64,000 nt of DNA, from the NCBI RefSeq assembly GCF_009734405.1, contig NZ_CP046453.1:1488001-1552000 (forward strand). Direction: 5' to 3'. Position 1 is the stretch's first letter. Each line of letters opens with the position of its first letter. Below, in pieces: positions 1 through 9,501 of this stretch. A model generated the notes under the pieces. It saw only the letters and a list, made by a program, of their open reading frames with translations. It was not told where the DNA came from and did not search any database. Both the position numbers and the translations under genes were made by a program. The stretch comes from Corynebacterium comes. Its GTDB lineage: Bacteria > Actinomycetota > Actinomycetes > Mycobacteriales > Mycobacteriaceae.

Positions 1-101
1 TCGTCTACGGCCGGGCCAGTGCCAACGGCCGGATCACCTGGAGGACGGCTTCCGGTCACACCTTCGGGGAGTGGGAGCAGGGCCAGTCAGCTGTGGAGTG
101 A
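1..101 (+). CDS. C-terminal end of a DUF4357-type protein (partial)
   Basis: The third forward frame is open from the window edge to a TGA at 99-101 and encodes 32 residues. It contains SANGRITW, then a Gly-His-Thr turn and GEWE. This SANGR-x-x-W pattern ending in (K/G)EW resembles the C-terminus of DUF4357 domains, which often follow GIY-YIG or other nuclease modules in defence-associated proteins. The rest of the gene lies outside the window, so the full protein cannot be named. It ends 68 bp before the restriction-modification gene and reads in the same direction, so the two may belong to one defence locus (inference). Confidence 0.5.
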   Translation, partial: VYGRASANGRITWRTASGHTFGEWEQGQSAVE

Positions 102-169
102 CCCACGGTGGTCCCCCGTCCGCAGGTCAATCGAGGGAACCGTGCTCGTGGTCAGGCACAATAGGCCTT

Positions 170-3100
170 ATGTCCACCATCGTTGATGCTGTTGCCGCCC
201 TCCGTGAACTTCCCACCCGTGCCCATCAGGGCCTGGCCTTTGAGAAGCTCATGGTCAACTTCATCACCCTGGACCCCACCCTGTCACAGCAGTACGACGA
301 GGTCTACCGCTGGGGGGACTGGCGCTACAACGGCGGCAAGGCCGACACCGGCATTGACCTGGTCGCCCGCCGGCGGGAGGACGGCCGGTGGACCGCGATC
401 CAGTGCAAGTTCTACCTCGAGTCGACGAGCCTGCAGAAGGGCCAGCTGGACTCCTTCTTCGAGGCCTCCGGCCGCAGCTTCATCACCGAGAACGGCACAG
501 AGTCCTTCGCCAACCGTTTGATCATCTCCACCACCGACAAGTGGTCGTCCAACGCCGAGGCCATGCTGGACAACCAGGTCATCCCCACCAACCGCATCGG
601 TCTGGGGGCCATCGGGGAGTCGCCGATCAACTGGGACATCGCCTACCCCGGCTCCGAGCTGACCATCAACCTGGAGCGCAAGGAGACCTTCGAGCCGCGC
701 CCGCACCAGGAAACAGCCATTTCCAAGGCGATTGAGGGTTTCCAGACCCATGACCGGGGCAAGCTCATCATGGCGTGCGGCACCGGCAAAACCTTCACCT
801 CCCTTCGTCTGGCCGAGCGCATCGCGGAGAACAACGGCGGGCGTGCCCGCGTCCTCTTCCTGGTCCCCTCCATCGCCCTGCTGTCCCAGACACTGAAGGA
901 GTGGACCGCCCAGACCCGGATGGACCTGCGCCCCTACGCGGTGTGCTCCGACACCAAGGTCTCCCGGGGTGCGGAGGACATCGCCTCCTATGACCTGGAG
1001 GTACCCGTCTCCACCAACGGTCGCGACATCGCCGAGCGCCTGGCTCATCGCAAGCGTGCCTCCGGGCTGACGGTTGTCTTCTCTACCTACCAGTCACTGC
1101 CGGCCATCCACGAGGCCCAGGCCCACGGCCTCGACGACTTCGACGTGGTCATTTGCGACGAGGCTCACCGCACCACCGGTGTCACCCTGGCGGGTGATGA
1201 CTCCAGCAACTTCGTGCGTATCCATGACGTCGACTACATCAAGGCCGCCAAGCGTCTGTACATGACCGCCACCCCCCGGCTGTTCGATGACTCCGTCAAG
1301 GGCAAGGCCGCCGAGCATTCGGCTGAGCTGGTGTCCATGGACGACGAGGCCATCTACGGCCCTGAGTTCCACCGCCTGGGTTTCGGTGAGGCCGTCGAGC
1401 GTGGCCTGCTCACCGACTACAAGGTGCTCGTCATGACGGTGGACGAACAGCTGGCCTCGGACACCATGGCCCGGTTCACCCCGCAGCCGGGCCAGGAACT
1501 GACCCTGGATCTGGCCTCGGCGATGATCGGCACCTGGAACGGCCTGACCAAAAGATCTGGCCGGGAGCAGGGCACGAAGTCAGGTTTCGAGGAAGACGCC
1601 GCCCCCATGCAGCGCACGGTGGCGTTTGCCCAGGACATCAAGACCTCGAAGCAGATTACCGATGCCTTCCCCACGCTCATTGCCAACCACGTCGACTCCC
1701 TCAAAGAAGCCGCGGCCCTCAACGACATCTCCCTGCACAACGTGGACGTCGGCATCGCCGCCAACCACGTCGACGGCACCATGAACGCCATGCAGCGCGA
1801 GTCCCTGCTCACCTGGCTGGAATCCCCCGTTCCGGCGACTGAGACCCGGATGCTCACCAACGCCCGGTGTCTGTCCGAGGGCGTGGACGTCCCGGCACTG
1901 GATGCCGTGGTCTTCTTCAACCCGCGGAACTCCATGGTCGACGTCGTCCAGTCCGTCGGCCGGGTCATGCGCAAGGCCGAGGGCAAAGACTACGGCTACA
2001 TCATCCTGCCCGTGGCCGTCCCGCCCGGTGCGGAGCCGTCGACGGTGCTCAACGACAACAAGCGCTTCCGGGTCGTGTGGCAGATCCTCAACGCCCTGCG
2101 CGCCCACGACGACCGCTTCAACGCCAAGATCAACTCCATTGCGCTCAACGAAGGCAGCGTGAAGGATCTCCCGGTCGACCACGACCATGTCTCCGGTAAA
2201 ACGGTCGGAGGTAAGTCCGAGCAGCCTTACGACGACGGGACCGAGGTCACCCAGATGGTGCTGTTCTCCCTGGAGCAGTGGCAGGAGGCCCTCTACACCA
2301 AACTCGTCGACAAGGTCGGCACACGGACCTACTGGGAGGACTGGGCTGATGACGTGGCCGACATCGCCCAGGCCCAGATCACCCGCATCACCTCGCTTCT
2401 CGCCGCCGCCGACCCCCATGTGGCCGCCGAGTTCGACCGCTTCGTCGAAGGGCTACGCGGTAACCTCAACGACTCGATCACCCGCGACGAGGCGGTGTCG
2501 ATGCTGTCGCAGCACCTCATCACTGCCCCGGTGTTCGACGCACTGTTCTCCGAGCATGACTTCGCCTCCCACAACCCCGTGTCCCGGGTCATGCAGCGCA
2601 TGGTCGATGTCCTCGACGACTCCCAGCTGGACGCGGAGACCGAGAAGTTGGAGTCCTTCTACGATTCGGTCCGCCGCAGGGCCTCCGACGTGACGTCGGC
2701 CTCCGGCAAGCAGACCGTGATCAAGGAACTCTACGAACGCTTCTTCAAGAAGGCTTTCCGCAAGCAGTCCGAGGCTCTCGGGATTGTCTACACCCCGGTG
2801 GAGATCGTCGACTTCATTCTTCGGGCCGCTGACGACGTCTCCCGCGAGCACTTCGGCCGCGGGCTCACCGACGAGGGTGTCCACGTTCTCGATCCCTTCA
2901 CCGGCACCGGCACCTTCATGGCCCGCCTCCTCCAGTCCGGGTTGATTGAGCCAGAGGACCTGGCCCGTAAGTACGCCTCCGAGCTGCACGCCACTGAGAT
3001 CATGCTGCTGGCCTACTACGTGGCCGCCGTGAACATCGAGAGCACCTACCACGCTCTGCTTGGTGAGAAGGCCCTACGGGAGGGGACGGAGGTAGTGGGC

Positions 3101-5134
3101 TACGAGCCTTTCGACGGCATCGTGCTGGCGGATACCTTCCAGGTCTACGAGGACGACGACACCCTCGACCTGGACGTGTTCGCGCAGAACAACGAGCGTC
3201 TCGAACGCCAGAAGAACACCCCGATCCACGTGATTGTCGGTAATCCGCCTTACTCGGTGGGTCAGTCCAGTGCGAACGACCTCAACGCCAACATCAAGTA
3301 TTCGAGTCTGGATAGCCGGATCGAAGAGACATACGCAGCAAAATCGACAGCCACGTCTCAACGCACGCTCTACGATTCCTACCTGCGGGCTTTCCGCTGG
3401 GCAACCGACCGCATCACAGACCAAGGCGTTGTCGCCTTCGTTTCAAACGGCGGCTGGATTGACGATAACACCGCCGACGGCGTCCGCCTGAGCCTTGCGG
3501 AGGACTACTCCGACATCTATGTCTTCAACTTGCGAGGCAACATGCGGAAGTCCAACTGGAAGGAGGAGGGCGGACAAATCTTTGGCGCTGGCTCACAGGC
3601 AACCATCGCTATCTTCATCGGTATCAAGAAGAAAAATTCCACCGGGTGCCGGATTCACTACCGGGACATCGGCGATTATCGCACCACCGAGGAGAAACTA
3701 GACATCGTCGACCACTCTGCCATTGACACTATCGAATGGTCGGAAATCATCCAGAATCAGCACGGTGACTGGATCAACCAACGGTCCGATGATTTTGAGA
3801 CCTGGCCAGTGCTGGGGGAGAAGAAGCAAGCTGCTGTCCCGAGGTTCTTTAAGAATTACTCCCTCGGTCTCGCTACTGGCCGCGACTCGTGGTGCTACGC
3901 CCCTACCACTGGTCAAGTGCTGGCAAAGATCAATCGCCTACTGAAATCTTACGAGGATGCTCGTGCAGAATTTACTCAGTGGGCAGCTACCAATGGCATC
4001 ACCAAACACAAGGAAGCTGAAGTCAACGACTTCCTGCGAGAGAATCCAGAGTTCGCACACACAACTCGGATCTCGTGGAATAGCAACTTAAAGAGCGATC
4101 TCGCCTCAAACCGTGACTACAGCGACATCGAGATCCCTGTTATTCCCTCTCTTTACCGCCCATTTACTCGTCAAAAGGTCGCTTTTGATCGAACAGTTAA
4201 TGCGCGGGTTTATCAGCTTCCGTCGATGTTCCCCACCCTTGCTCACGACAACATCGGTTTTTATGTGGTAAATCCAGGAAGCGCTAAACCCTTCTCAGCT
4301 CTAGCCACAGATCTTCTTCCCGACCTTGCGATGTGGGGGTCAAATGCAGGGCAGTTCTTCTCCCGATGGACCTGGGAACCCGTCATAGCTCCCGCAGGTG
4401 AGCTGGACTTCGGGGGGAACGAAGAGACGTCGATAAGCACCCCAGGTACCGAGGGTGAGATCCTTAACGGTTACCGCCGGGTCGACAACATCACCGACGA
4501 GATCCTGGCTCTGTATCGGGAAGCGCTGGGCAGCGATGTCACCAAGGATGAGATCTTTTACTTCGTCTACGGGCAGCTCCACGACCCCGGATACCGGGAG
4601 GCATACGCCGCGGATCTGAAGAAGATGCTGCCGCATATTGAGTCCCCCACTGACCGGGCACGTTTCGAGCAGTTGGCAACCGCTGGTCGGGAGTTGATGG
4701 ACCTGCACATCGGTTACGAGGATGGTGAGCCCTGGCCGGTGGACGTCCAGGTCAAGGCGACTGCTGATCCGGAGGACCGGGAGACCTGGCGGGTGACGAA
4801 GCTGAAGTGGAAGAAGGTTCGTGACCCGGAGACGAAGAAACTGGTGGATGACCGGACAGCGATGATTTATAACGGGCATGTCACCATCGCTGGTATCCCG
4901 TTGGAGGCCGAGGAATACACGCTCGGCTCCAGGTCGGCGCTGGCGTGGATCATCGACCGATACCAGGTCAAGAAGGACAAGGCCTCCGGTATCGTCAATG
5001 ATCCGAATGACTGGGCCGATGAGGTGGGCAATCCACGTTACATCGTGGACCTCATCGGGAAGGTCACCCGCGTGGCCGTCGAAACGGTGCATATCGTGGA
5101 GGGACTCAAACTCACGGCGACAGCGAAAGGCTGA
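170..5134 (+). CDS. Single-chain Type ISP restriction-modification enzyme
   Basis: A 1654-residue polypeptide carrying all restriction-modification activities, as in the LlaGI/LlaBIII (Type ISP) family of about 1580 residues. Domains in order: an Mrr-like nuclease with D63 and Q78-x-K80; an SF2 translocase with Walker A ACGTGKT at 202-208, DEAH at 330-333 and a GRVMRK motif VI near 597; a helical coupler; an N6-adenine methyltransferase with DPFTGTGTF at 908-916 and NPPY at 1025-1028; and a C-terminal target-recognition region. It would methylate one adenine per site and cut after converging translocation (family knowledge). The ATG at 170 is chosen because similarity starts at MSTIVDAV; the frame stays open upstream to 71 without family-like sequence. 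Codon use turns visibly more AT-rich from about 3290 to 4440, then reverts. The gene looks intact. Confidence 0.9.
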   Translation: MSTIVDAVAALRELPTRAHQGLAFEKLMVNFITLDPTLSQQYDEVYRWGDWRYNGGKADTGIDLVARRREDGRWTAIQCKFYLESTSLQKGQLDSFFEASGRSFITENGTESFANRLIISTTDKWSSNAEAMLDNQVIPTNRIGLGAIGESPINWDIAYPGSELTINLERKETFEPRPHQETAISKAIEGFQTHDRGKLIMACGTGKTFTSLRLAERIAENNGGRARVLFLVPSIALLSQTLKEWTAQTRMDLRPYAVCSDTKVSRGAEDIASYDLEVPVSTNGRDIAERLAHRKRASGLTVVFSTYQSLPAIHEAQAHGLDDFDVVICDEAHRTTGVTLAGDDSSNFVRIHDVDYIKAAKRLYMTATPRLFDDSVKGKAAEHSAELVSMDDEAIYGPEFHRLGFGEAVERGLLTDYKVLVMTVDEQLASDTMARFTPQPGQELTLDLASAMIGTWNGLTKRSGREQGTKSGFEEDAAPMQRTVAFAQDIKTSKQITDAFPTLIANHVDSLKEAAALNDISLHNVDVGIAANHVDGTMNAMQRESLLTWLESPVPATETRMLTNARCLSEGVDVPALDAVVFFNPRNSMVDVVQSVGRVMRKAEGKDYGYIILPVAVPPGAEPSTVLNDNKRFRVVWQILNALRAHDDRFNAKINSIALNEGSVKDLPVDHDHVSGKTVGGKSEQPYDDGTEVTQMVLFSLEQWQEALYTKLVDKVGTRTYWEDWADDVADIAQAQITRITSLLAAADPHVAAEFDRFVEGLRGNLNDSITRDEAVSMLSQHLITAPVFDALFSEHDFASHNPVSRVMQRMVDVLDDSQLDAETEKLESFYDSVRRRASDVTSASGKQTVIKELYERFFKKAFRKQSEALGIVYTPVEIVDFILRAADDVSREHFGRGLTDEGVHVLDPFTGTGTFMARLLQSGLIEPEDLARKYASELHATEIMLLAYYVAAVNIESTYHALLGEKALREGTEVVGYEPFDGIVLADTFQVYEDDDTLDLDVFAQNNERLERQKNTPIHVIVGNPPYSVGQSSANDLNANIKYSSLDSRIEETYAAKSTATSQRTLYDSYLRAFRWATDRITDQGVVAFVSNGGWIDDNTADGVRLSLAEDYSDIYVFNLRGNMRKSNWKEEGGQIFGAGSQATIAIFIGIKKKNSTGCRIHYRDIGDYRTTEEKLDIVDHSAIDTIEWSEIIQNQHGDWINQRSDDFETWPVLGEKKQAAVPRFFKNYSLGLATGRDSWCYAPTTGQVLAKINRLLKSYEDARAEFTQWAATNGITKHKEAEVNDFLRENPEFAHTTRISWNSNLKSDLASNRDYSDIEIPVIPSLYRPFTRQKVAFDRTVNARVYQLPSMFPTLAHDNIGFYVVNPGSAKPFSALATDLLPDLAMWGSNAGQFFSRWTWEPVIAPAGELDFGGNEETSISTPGTEGEILNGYRRVDNITDEILALYREALGSDVTKDEIFYFVYGQLHDPGYREAYAADLKKMLPHIESPTDRARFEQLATAGRELMDLHIGYEDGEPWPVDVQVKATADPEDRETWRVTKLKWKKVRDPETKKLVDDRTAMIYNGHVTIAGIPLEAEEYTLGSRSALAWIIDRYQVKKDKASGIVNDPNDWADEVGNPRYIVDLIGKVTRVAVETVHIVEGLKLTATAKG

Positions 5135-5216
5135 GCCGAAGCAGCCTGGGCCTCGGCCGGTCAGTCAAATCACCCCTGAACCCTGGTGCCGTCCACCAAC
5201 AGGCAGTAGCGCCCGC

Positions 5217-5222
5217 TAGGGT
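5217..5222 (+). promoter_or_regulatory. -10 box of a probable leaderless promoter (first YbjN gene)
   Basis: TAGGGT fits the actinobacterial -10 pattern TANNNT and lies 7 nt before the GTG at 5230, the spacing expected when transcription begins at the start codon. No ribosome binding site is visible. This supports GTG 5230 over the in-frame GTG at 5221, which would lie inside the -10 box. Confidence 0.5.
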
Positions 5223-5229
5223 GGTCCAG

Positions 5230-5733
5230 GTGACAACAGCACCCAGATCCCCCATCCCCGACACCGAAGTGTCGCCCGCCACCCCGCAGCGCGTGGCAGA
5301 GCTTCTCGACGCCGAAGGTCTGCAGTACCGCCTGGAATCCGCTCCCACCAGCTCCAGCGAGCAGCCCGACACCATCGTGCGCACCGGTTTCATCAACGCA
5401 GCCATCGCCCTGAGCTTCGACCGCGACCACCTCATCTGCGACTCCATGTGGCGCGGCGAGGTACCCAAGTCCGAGGCCCCCAGGGTTCTCGGTGCGGTCA
5501 ACGAGTGGAACCAGACGCAGTACATGCCCACCCTGCGCTTCTTCGAGAACTCCGCCGGCGAGGGCCACCTGACCATCAGCGCACACCGCCAGATCAACGT
5601 CGAACACGGCCTGAGCCGTAACCAGATCGGCGCATTCGTCATGTCCAGCCTGGACGGAATTCTCCGTTCCTACGAGTGGATTGAAGGCCAGTTCCCCGAC
5701 CTGGTCACCTGGGAGGAGCACCACAATGAGTAA
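5230..5733 (+). CDS. YbjN-domain protein (first of a pair)
   Basis: 167 residues with the YbjN-like alternating fold seen in type III secretion chaperone-like proteins. A hydrophobic strand with RTGFINAAIAL is followed by SFDRDHLIC, the NEWNQTQYMPTL segment and a C-terminal amphipathic helix. No signal peptide or membrane segment is present. YbjN proteins bind partner proteins and influence stress and motility regulation in enterobacteria; the corynebacterial role is unknown. The stop overlaps the start of the second YbjN gene by 8 nt, so the two are probably co-translated and may form a heterodimer (inference). Confidence 0.75.
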   Translation: MTTAPRSPIPDTEVSPATPQRVAELLDAEGLQYRLESAPTSSSEQPDTIVRTGFINAAIALSFDRDHLICDSMWRGEVPKSEAPRVLGAVNEWNQTQYMPTLRFFENSAGEGHLTISAHRQINVEHGLSRNQIGAFVMSSLDGILRSYEWIEGQFPDLVTWEEHHNE

Positions 5734-6193
5734 CACCACACTTGCCCCCGTCACCATCGACCGGATCGTGGACGTCATGCAGGGCTTCGACGTGGAGCTC
5801 GAGCGCGTCGGCGAGGACGAGGTGGCCACCGCGAATCTCAACGGCCTCCCGGTGACCTTCGCGATGCTGGGCTCCGTGTTCATCGTCCGTGCTGACACCG
5901 TCACCGACCAGACGATCGCCGACGCTGACCCGACCCTCTACCTCGCGGCCAACCAGGTCAACTCGGTGAGCTTCGGTGCCCGGGCGACGATCGTCGACCG
6001 CGCCGAGAACCTCATCGTCCGCACCGAGCGTGACGTGGCCATTGCCGCGGGCATGAACGACGAGCAGCTGGCTGCCTCCCTGCGTTCCGCGGTTGACGCG
6101 GTTCTCGCGACCCAGGACGGCGTGAAGGCCGCCGCCGATGATCTCGCCGAGCTGCGGGCCCAGGTGGAGAAGGAGCTCGGGGAACAGTCCTGA
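5726..6193 (+). CDS. YbjN-domain protein (second of a pair)
   Basis: 155 residues. The ATG at 5726 overlaps the preceding stop (ATGAGTAA arrangement), implying translational coupling. The protein has a YbjN-type N-terminal half (TIDRIVDVMQGFDVELERVGEDEV) and a long C-terminal helix rich in Glu, Gln and Ala (about 105-155), which could form a coiled coil. It has no transmembrane segment. Its TGA at 6191-6193 directly touches the stop codon of the convergent ppk2 gene, leaving no intergenic base. Function not established. Confidence 0.7.
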   Translation: MSNTTLAPVTIDRIVDVMQGFDVELERVGEDEVATANLNGLPVTFAMLGSVFIVRADTVTDQTIADADPTLYLAANQVNSVSFGARATIVDRAENLIVRTERDVAIAAGMNDEQLAASLRSAVDAVLATQDGVKAAADDLAELRAQVEKELGEQS

Positions 6194-7045
6194 TCAGGCG
6201 TTCCGCGCGCGCTCCAGCTCCGCTTCCACGTCGAAGTCGGCCTTGGGCCATTCCAGGTTCATGGCGCGCAGCGCGTCGAGAACCAGGTACTTCACCGCCA
6301 TGCGGGCATACTTCTTACGGTCGCCCGGGAGGCAGTACCAGGGGGCGAAATCTGTGGAGGTGCGCCGGAGGGCGATCTCGTAGGCCTCCATGTACCCGTC
6401 CCAGAGTTCACGCTCGTCGAGGTCGCCGGGGTTGTACTTCCAGTGCTTCTCCGGGTCCTCGAGACGCTCAAGGAGATTCGCCTTCTGGAAATCCTTCGAG
6501 ATGTGCAGCATCACCTTGATGATCCTGATGTTGCGGCTGGCCATGTCGCGCTCGAAATCAACGATATGTTCGTAGCGGCGTTCGATCTCATCGGCCGGGG
6601 CCATCTTCCGTACCCGCTGGATCAGCACGTCCTCATAGTGTGAACGGTCAAAGACCGCGATGCGGCCGATGGCCGGCTCATGGGGTCGGACCCGCCAGAG
6701 GAAGTCATGGGAACGTTCCTCCCGGGTGGGTGGGCCGAAGCTGGTGATCTCCACCAGCTGCGGGTCGAAGGCCTCGAAGACGTTGCGGACGACGCCGCCC
6801 TTGCCGGAGGTGTCCATGCCCTGCAGGACCAGGAGGAGTCCGCCGGTGCCCGGGGTTTCCGCCCGGGAATTGGCGTACAGCTTGGCCTGGAGTTCCTGGA
6901 GTTCCTCGTCGTGCTCATGGAACTCGTGCTCCCAGTCCTCCTTGTTCCACTCGAACCCGGGGGTCGAGGTGGGGTCGACGTCGGCGATCCGGAAATCAGG
7001 GCCGACGCGGTGGCAGAGCGCCTCTTCCATCGTGAACTTGTCCAT
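6194..7045 (-). CDS. ppk2: Polyphosphate kinase 2 family protein (PPK2)
   Basis: 283 residues, a cytosolic P-loop phosphotransferase that uses polyphosphate to phosphorylate nucleotides (or the reverse). Walker A GMDTSGKG is at 76-83 and the Walker B region VFDRSHYEDV near 131-140 carries D133. A lid with the pattern PPTREERSHDFLWR lies near 105-118, and the IIKVMLHIS and DPEKHWKYNPGDLDER segments typical of the family follow. Single-domain length fits the polyphosphate:nucleotide phosphotransferase (PPK2) group; class I or III cannot be fixed by eye. The start MDKFTMEE at 7045 is chosen because the longer open frame upstream has no family-like residues and runs antisense to nusB. Confidence 0.88.
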   Translation of the reverse strand: MDKFTMEEALCHRVGPDFRIADVDPTSTPGFEWNKEDWEHEFHEHDEELQELQAKLYANSRAETPGTGGLLLVLQGMDTSGKGGVVRNVFEAFDPQLVEITSFGPPTREERSHDFLWRVRPHEPAIGRIAVFDRSHYEDVLIQRVRKMAPADEIERRYEHIVDFERDMASRNIRIIKVMLHISKDFQKANLLERLEDPEKHWKYNPGDLDERELWDGYMEAYEIALRRTSTDFAPWYCLPGDRKKYARMAVKYLVLDALRAMNLEWPKADFDVEAELERARNA

Positions 7046-7073
7046 GTCCCCGATGGTAGTGAAAAGGAGGCGT

Positions 7074-7703
7074 CTACACGTCGGGGGAGTCTGGCTTCCG
7101 CACCGGTCCGGGGCCGGGGTCGGCCGCGTTAGCGTGGCGGGGCTCCGCGTCGACGGTGGGATCCGCCGGTGTGAACTGCGGATCCGCGTCCGCGTCCGAG
7201 ATGGCCTCGACCACGGGCTCGCGGAACGGGTTGTCTGCGGCGCCGGCCTGGACGACGTCATCAAGCACGGCATGGATGTAGGGGGCCGCGACGTCATTGC
7301 CGTACTGGCTGGCCAGCTCCACGCCCTCGACGACGGCGGTGGCGCCGTCGACCTCGGGGTTGAACAGGATCTCCCACACACCGACGCGCAGGATGGCGCG
7401 GTCGACGGCGGGCAGGCGGTTCAGCTCCCAGGTCTCGGAGAGGTAGCGCTCGATGGACTCGTCGATCCGGTCGAGCTCCTCGGCGGCACCGACGATGATC
7501 TGGCGGGTGTAGTCGGCGACCGGGGCCACGGAGTTGTCGGGATCGCGGGAGAGGGTGATCCGGTCCTCGACGATAGCGACGGGATCGATGTCGCGTGCCT
7601 CTGCCTCGAACAGGATGTCAACGGCTCGTCGGCGGGCGCGGTATCGGGCACCGTGACGGCGCCAGTTGCGCTCGTCGTTGGTTGCCTCAGGTGTATCGGT
7701 CAC
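7074..7703 (-). CDS. nusB: Transcription antitermination factor NusB
   Basis: 209 residues. The NusB signature [24 protein letters not shown] lies near 14-37 and the family's helical ending [26 protein letters not shown] near 135-160. NusB binds boxA RNA with S10 and supports rRNA transcription. The C-terminal tail of about 45 residues is rich in Asp and Pro and is longer than in proteobacterial NusB, as in other corynebacteria. It lies just downstream of efp, which is the standard efp-nusB order. Confidence 0.93.
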   Translation of the reverse strand: MTDTPEATNDERNWRRHGARYRARRRAVDILFEAEARDIDPVAIVEDRITLSRDPDNSVAPVADYTRQIIVGAAEELDRIDESIERYLSETWELNRLPAVDRAILRVGVWEILFNPEVDGATAVVEGVELASQYGNDVAAPYIHAVLDDVVQAGAADNPFREPVVEAISDADADPQFTPADPTVDAEPRHANAADPGPGPVRKPDSPDV

Positions 7704-7715
7704 GTGTGATGGGTC

Positions 7716-8279
7716 CTAGTTGTTGACGCGGGAGAGGTATTCGCCGGTGCGGGTGTCCACCTTGATGACGTTGCCGGTCTCCAGGAACAGCGGAACCTGG
7801 ATCTCGGCGCCGGTTTCGACGGTGGCCGGCTTGCTGCCACCGGTGGAGCGGTCGCCCTGCAGACCCGGCTCGGTGTGGGTGATCTCCAGGTCGACGGAGA
7901 CCGGCAGCTCGCCGAAGAGAGCCTCGCCCTCGTGGAAGGAGACCTGGACGCGCATGTTCTCCTTGAGGAAACGGCCGGCGTCGCCGAACTTGTCCTCCGG
8001 CAGCTCGTACTGCTCGTAGGTCTTCTCGTCCATGACGACGTAGGAGGTGCCGTCGTTGTACAGGTAGGTCATGTCACGGCGGTCGACGGTGGCGGTCTCG
8101 ACCTTGACTCCGGCGTTGAACGTCTTGTCGATGGTCTTGCCGGAGAGGATCTCCTTCATCTTGGTACGCACGAAGGCGGGGCCCTTACCCGGCTTGACAT
8201 GCTGGAACTCGATGATCTGAGACAGCTTGCCATCGACCTTGAGCACAAGGCCGTTCTTGAAATCGGCGGTAGAAGCCAC
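7716..8279 (-). CDS. efp: Translation elongation factor P
   Basis: 187 residues, normal EF-P length with three beta-barrel domains. The loop KPGKGPAF places a conserved Lys at position 32, the tip that reaches the peptidyl-transferase centre; no modification enzyme (EpmA/B, EarP) is encoded in this window. EF-P relieves stalling at polyproline stretches. The C-terminal OB segment ends [16 protein letters not shown]. The gene is followed 12 bp later by nusB and preceded by pepQ, so all are likely one transcript. Confidence 0.96.
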   Translation of the reverse strand: MASTADFKNGLVLKVDGKLSQIIEFQHVKPGKGPAFVRTKMKEILSGKTIDKTFNAGVKVETATVDRRDMTYLYNDGTSYVVMDEKTYEQYELPEDKFGDAGRFLKENMRVQVSFHEGEALFGELPVSVDLEITHTEPGLQGDRSTGGSKPATVETGAEIQVPLFLETGNVIKVDTRTGEYLSRVNN

Positions 8280-8327
8280 GGAGTCTCTCCCTCGTAGTGG
8301 TGATCCTGGATATTAGACCTAACCAGA

Positions 8328-9419
8328 CTACACCACGCGCAAATCCTTACTGGCAGGCGTGATGATGCGGGCCGGGCCCTGGGTGATCAGGATGGTGTCC
8401 TCGATGCGCACCCCACCTCGGCCGGGGACGTAGATCCCGGGTTCGATAGTCAGCGTCATGTGTTCGGCGAGCACGCCCTCCGCAGTCTGGGAGGCGGAGG
8501 GGCTCTCGTGGAGTTCCAGGCCGATGCCGTGGCCGGTGGAGTGGACGAAGAACTCGCCGTATCCGGCGTCCTCGATGACCGAACGGGCGGCGGCGTCGAC
8601 GTCGACGAGCCGGGTGCCCGGCGTGGCGGCCTCCACGCCCGCCAGCTGGGCACGCAGGACGATGTCGTAGATCTCGCGGGTGAAGTCATCTGCCTCACCC
8701 ATGGCGACCGTACGGGTCATGTCGGAGTTGAAGCCGCGGGCGTGGGCGCCGAAGTCCAGGATCACCAGGTCGCCGCGGTGGATGATGCGGTCACCTGCGG
8801 TGTGGTGGGGCTTGGCGGAGTTGGGGCCGGAGGCGACGATGGTGTCGAAGCTGGGACGCTCGGCGCCCATTCGGCGCATCCGGTACTCCAGGTCGGCGGC
8901 GACCTCCCGCTCGCTGCGCCCGACTGCGAGTTCACCGCCCGCGATGAGCTCAGCGAAGGCCGTGGAGGCCAGTTCGGCGAGCTCGGTGAGCCGGATGCGT
9001 TCGGTGTTGTCCTTGATCAGGCGGAGATCCTCGATGACCCCGGTGACGGGGACGAGGGTGACGTCCTCGTTGCAGACCTCCTTGAGCCGCTCAAGTTCGG
9101 CGACGGACACGTAGTCCGCCTCGAAACCGACGCGACGGGGCCCCTCGATCCGGCGCAGCAGCTCCCGGGCGGACTGGCGCTCGATGACCACCGGAATGTC
9201 CGGGACCTCTTCCGCGATCTGGGTGGTGTAGCGGCCGTCGGTGGCGATCTCGGCGGTCAGGTCCTTCGACAGGACCAGCGCCCCCTGGGACCCGGAGAAT
9301 CCGGAGAGGTAGCGGACGTGGATGAGGTTGGTCACCAGCATCTCGTCGATGCGCATCCCCGCCAGTCGCGCGGAGAGTGCGCGTCGTCGGGTGAGGAATC
9401 TGGTGTCCGCGTATGCCAT
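8328..9419 (-). CDS. pepQ: Xaa-Pro aminopeptidase, M24 family
   Basis: 363 residues: an N-terminal creatinase-like domain (1-130) and a pita-bread M24 metallopeptidase domain. Metal ligands are visible in DFGAHARGFNSDMTR (two Asp), the HSTGHGIGLELHE segment (His), TIEPGIYV (Glu) and RIEDTILI (Glu). It cleaves N-terminal residues before proline or X-Pro dipeptides in the cytosol, which fits its place next to efp. The ATG at 9419 is preferred because GGAGGG lies 4-9 nt upstream; a start 36 nt further out has no such site. Confidence 0.9.
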   Translation of the reverse strand: MAYADTRFLTRRRALSARLAGMRIDEMLVTNLIHVRYLSGFSGSQGALVLSKDLTAEIATDGRYTTQIAEEVPDIPVVIERQSARELLRRIEGPRRVGFEADYVSVAELERLKEVCNEDVTLVPVTGVIEDLRLIKDNTERIRLTELAELASTAFAELIAGGELAVGRSEREVAADLEYRMRRMGAERPSFDTIVASGPNSAKPHHTAGDRIIHRGDLVILDFGAHARGFNSDMTRTVAMGEADDFTREIYDIVLRAQLAGVEAATPGTRLVDVDAAARSVIEDAGYGEFFVHSTGHGIGLELHESPSASQTAEGVLAEHMTLTIEPGIYVPGRGGVRIEDTILITQGPARIITPASKDLRVV

Positions 9420-9501
9420 ATGGCCCTCCAACTGAAATGGTGTGTGATTCCCCACAACCTTAGCGTCTCCGGGGTGTGGCCCGGCGACTATCCACGCCCG
9501 G

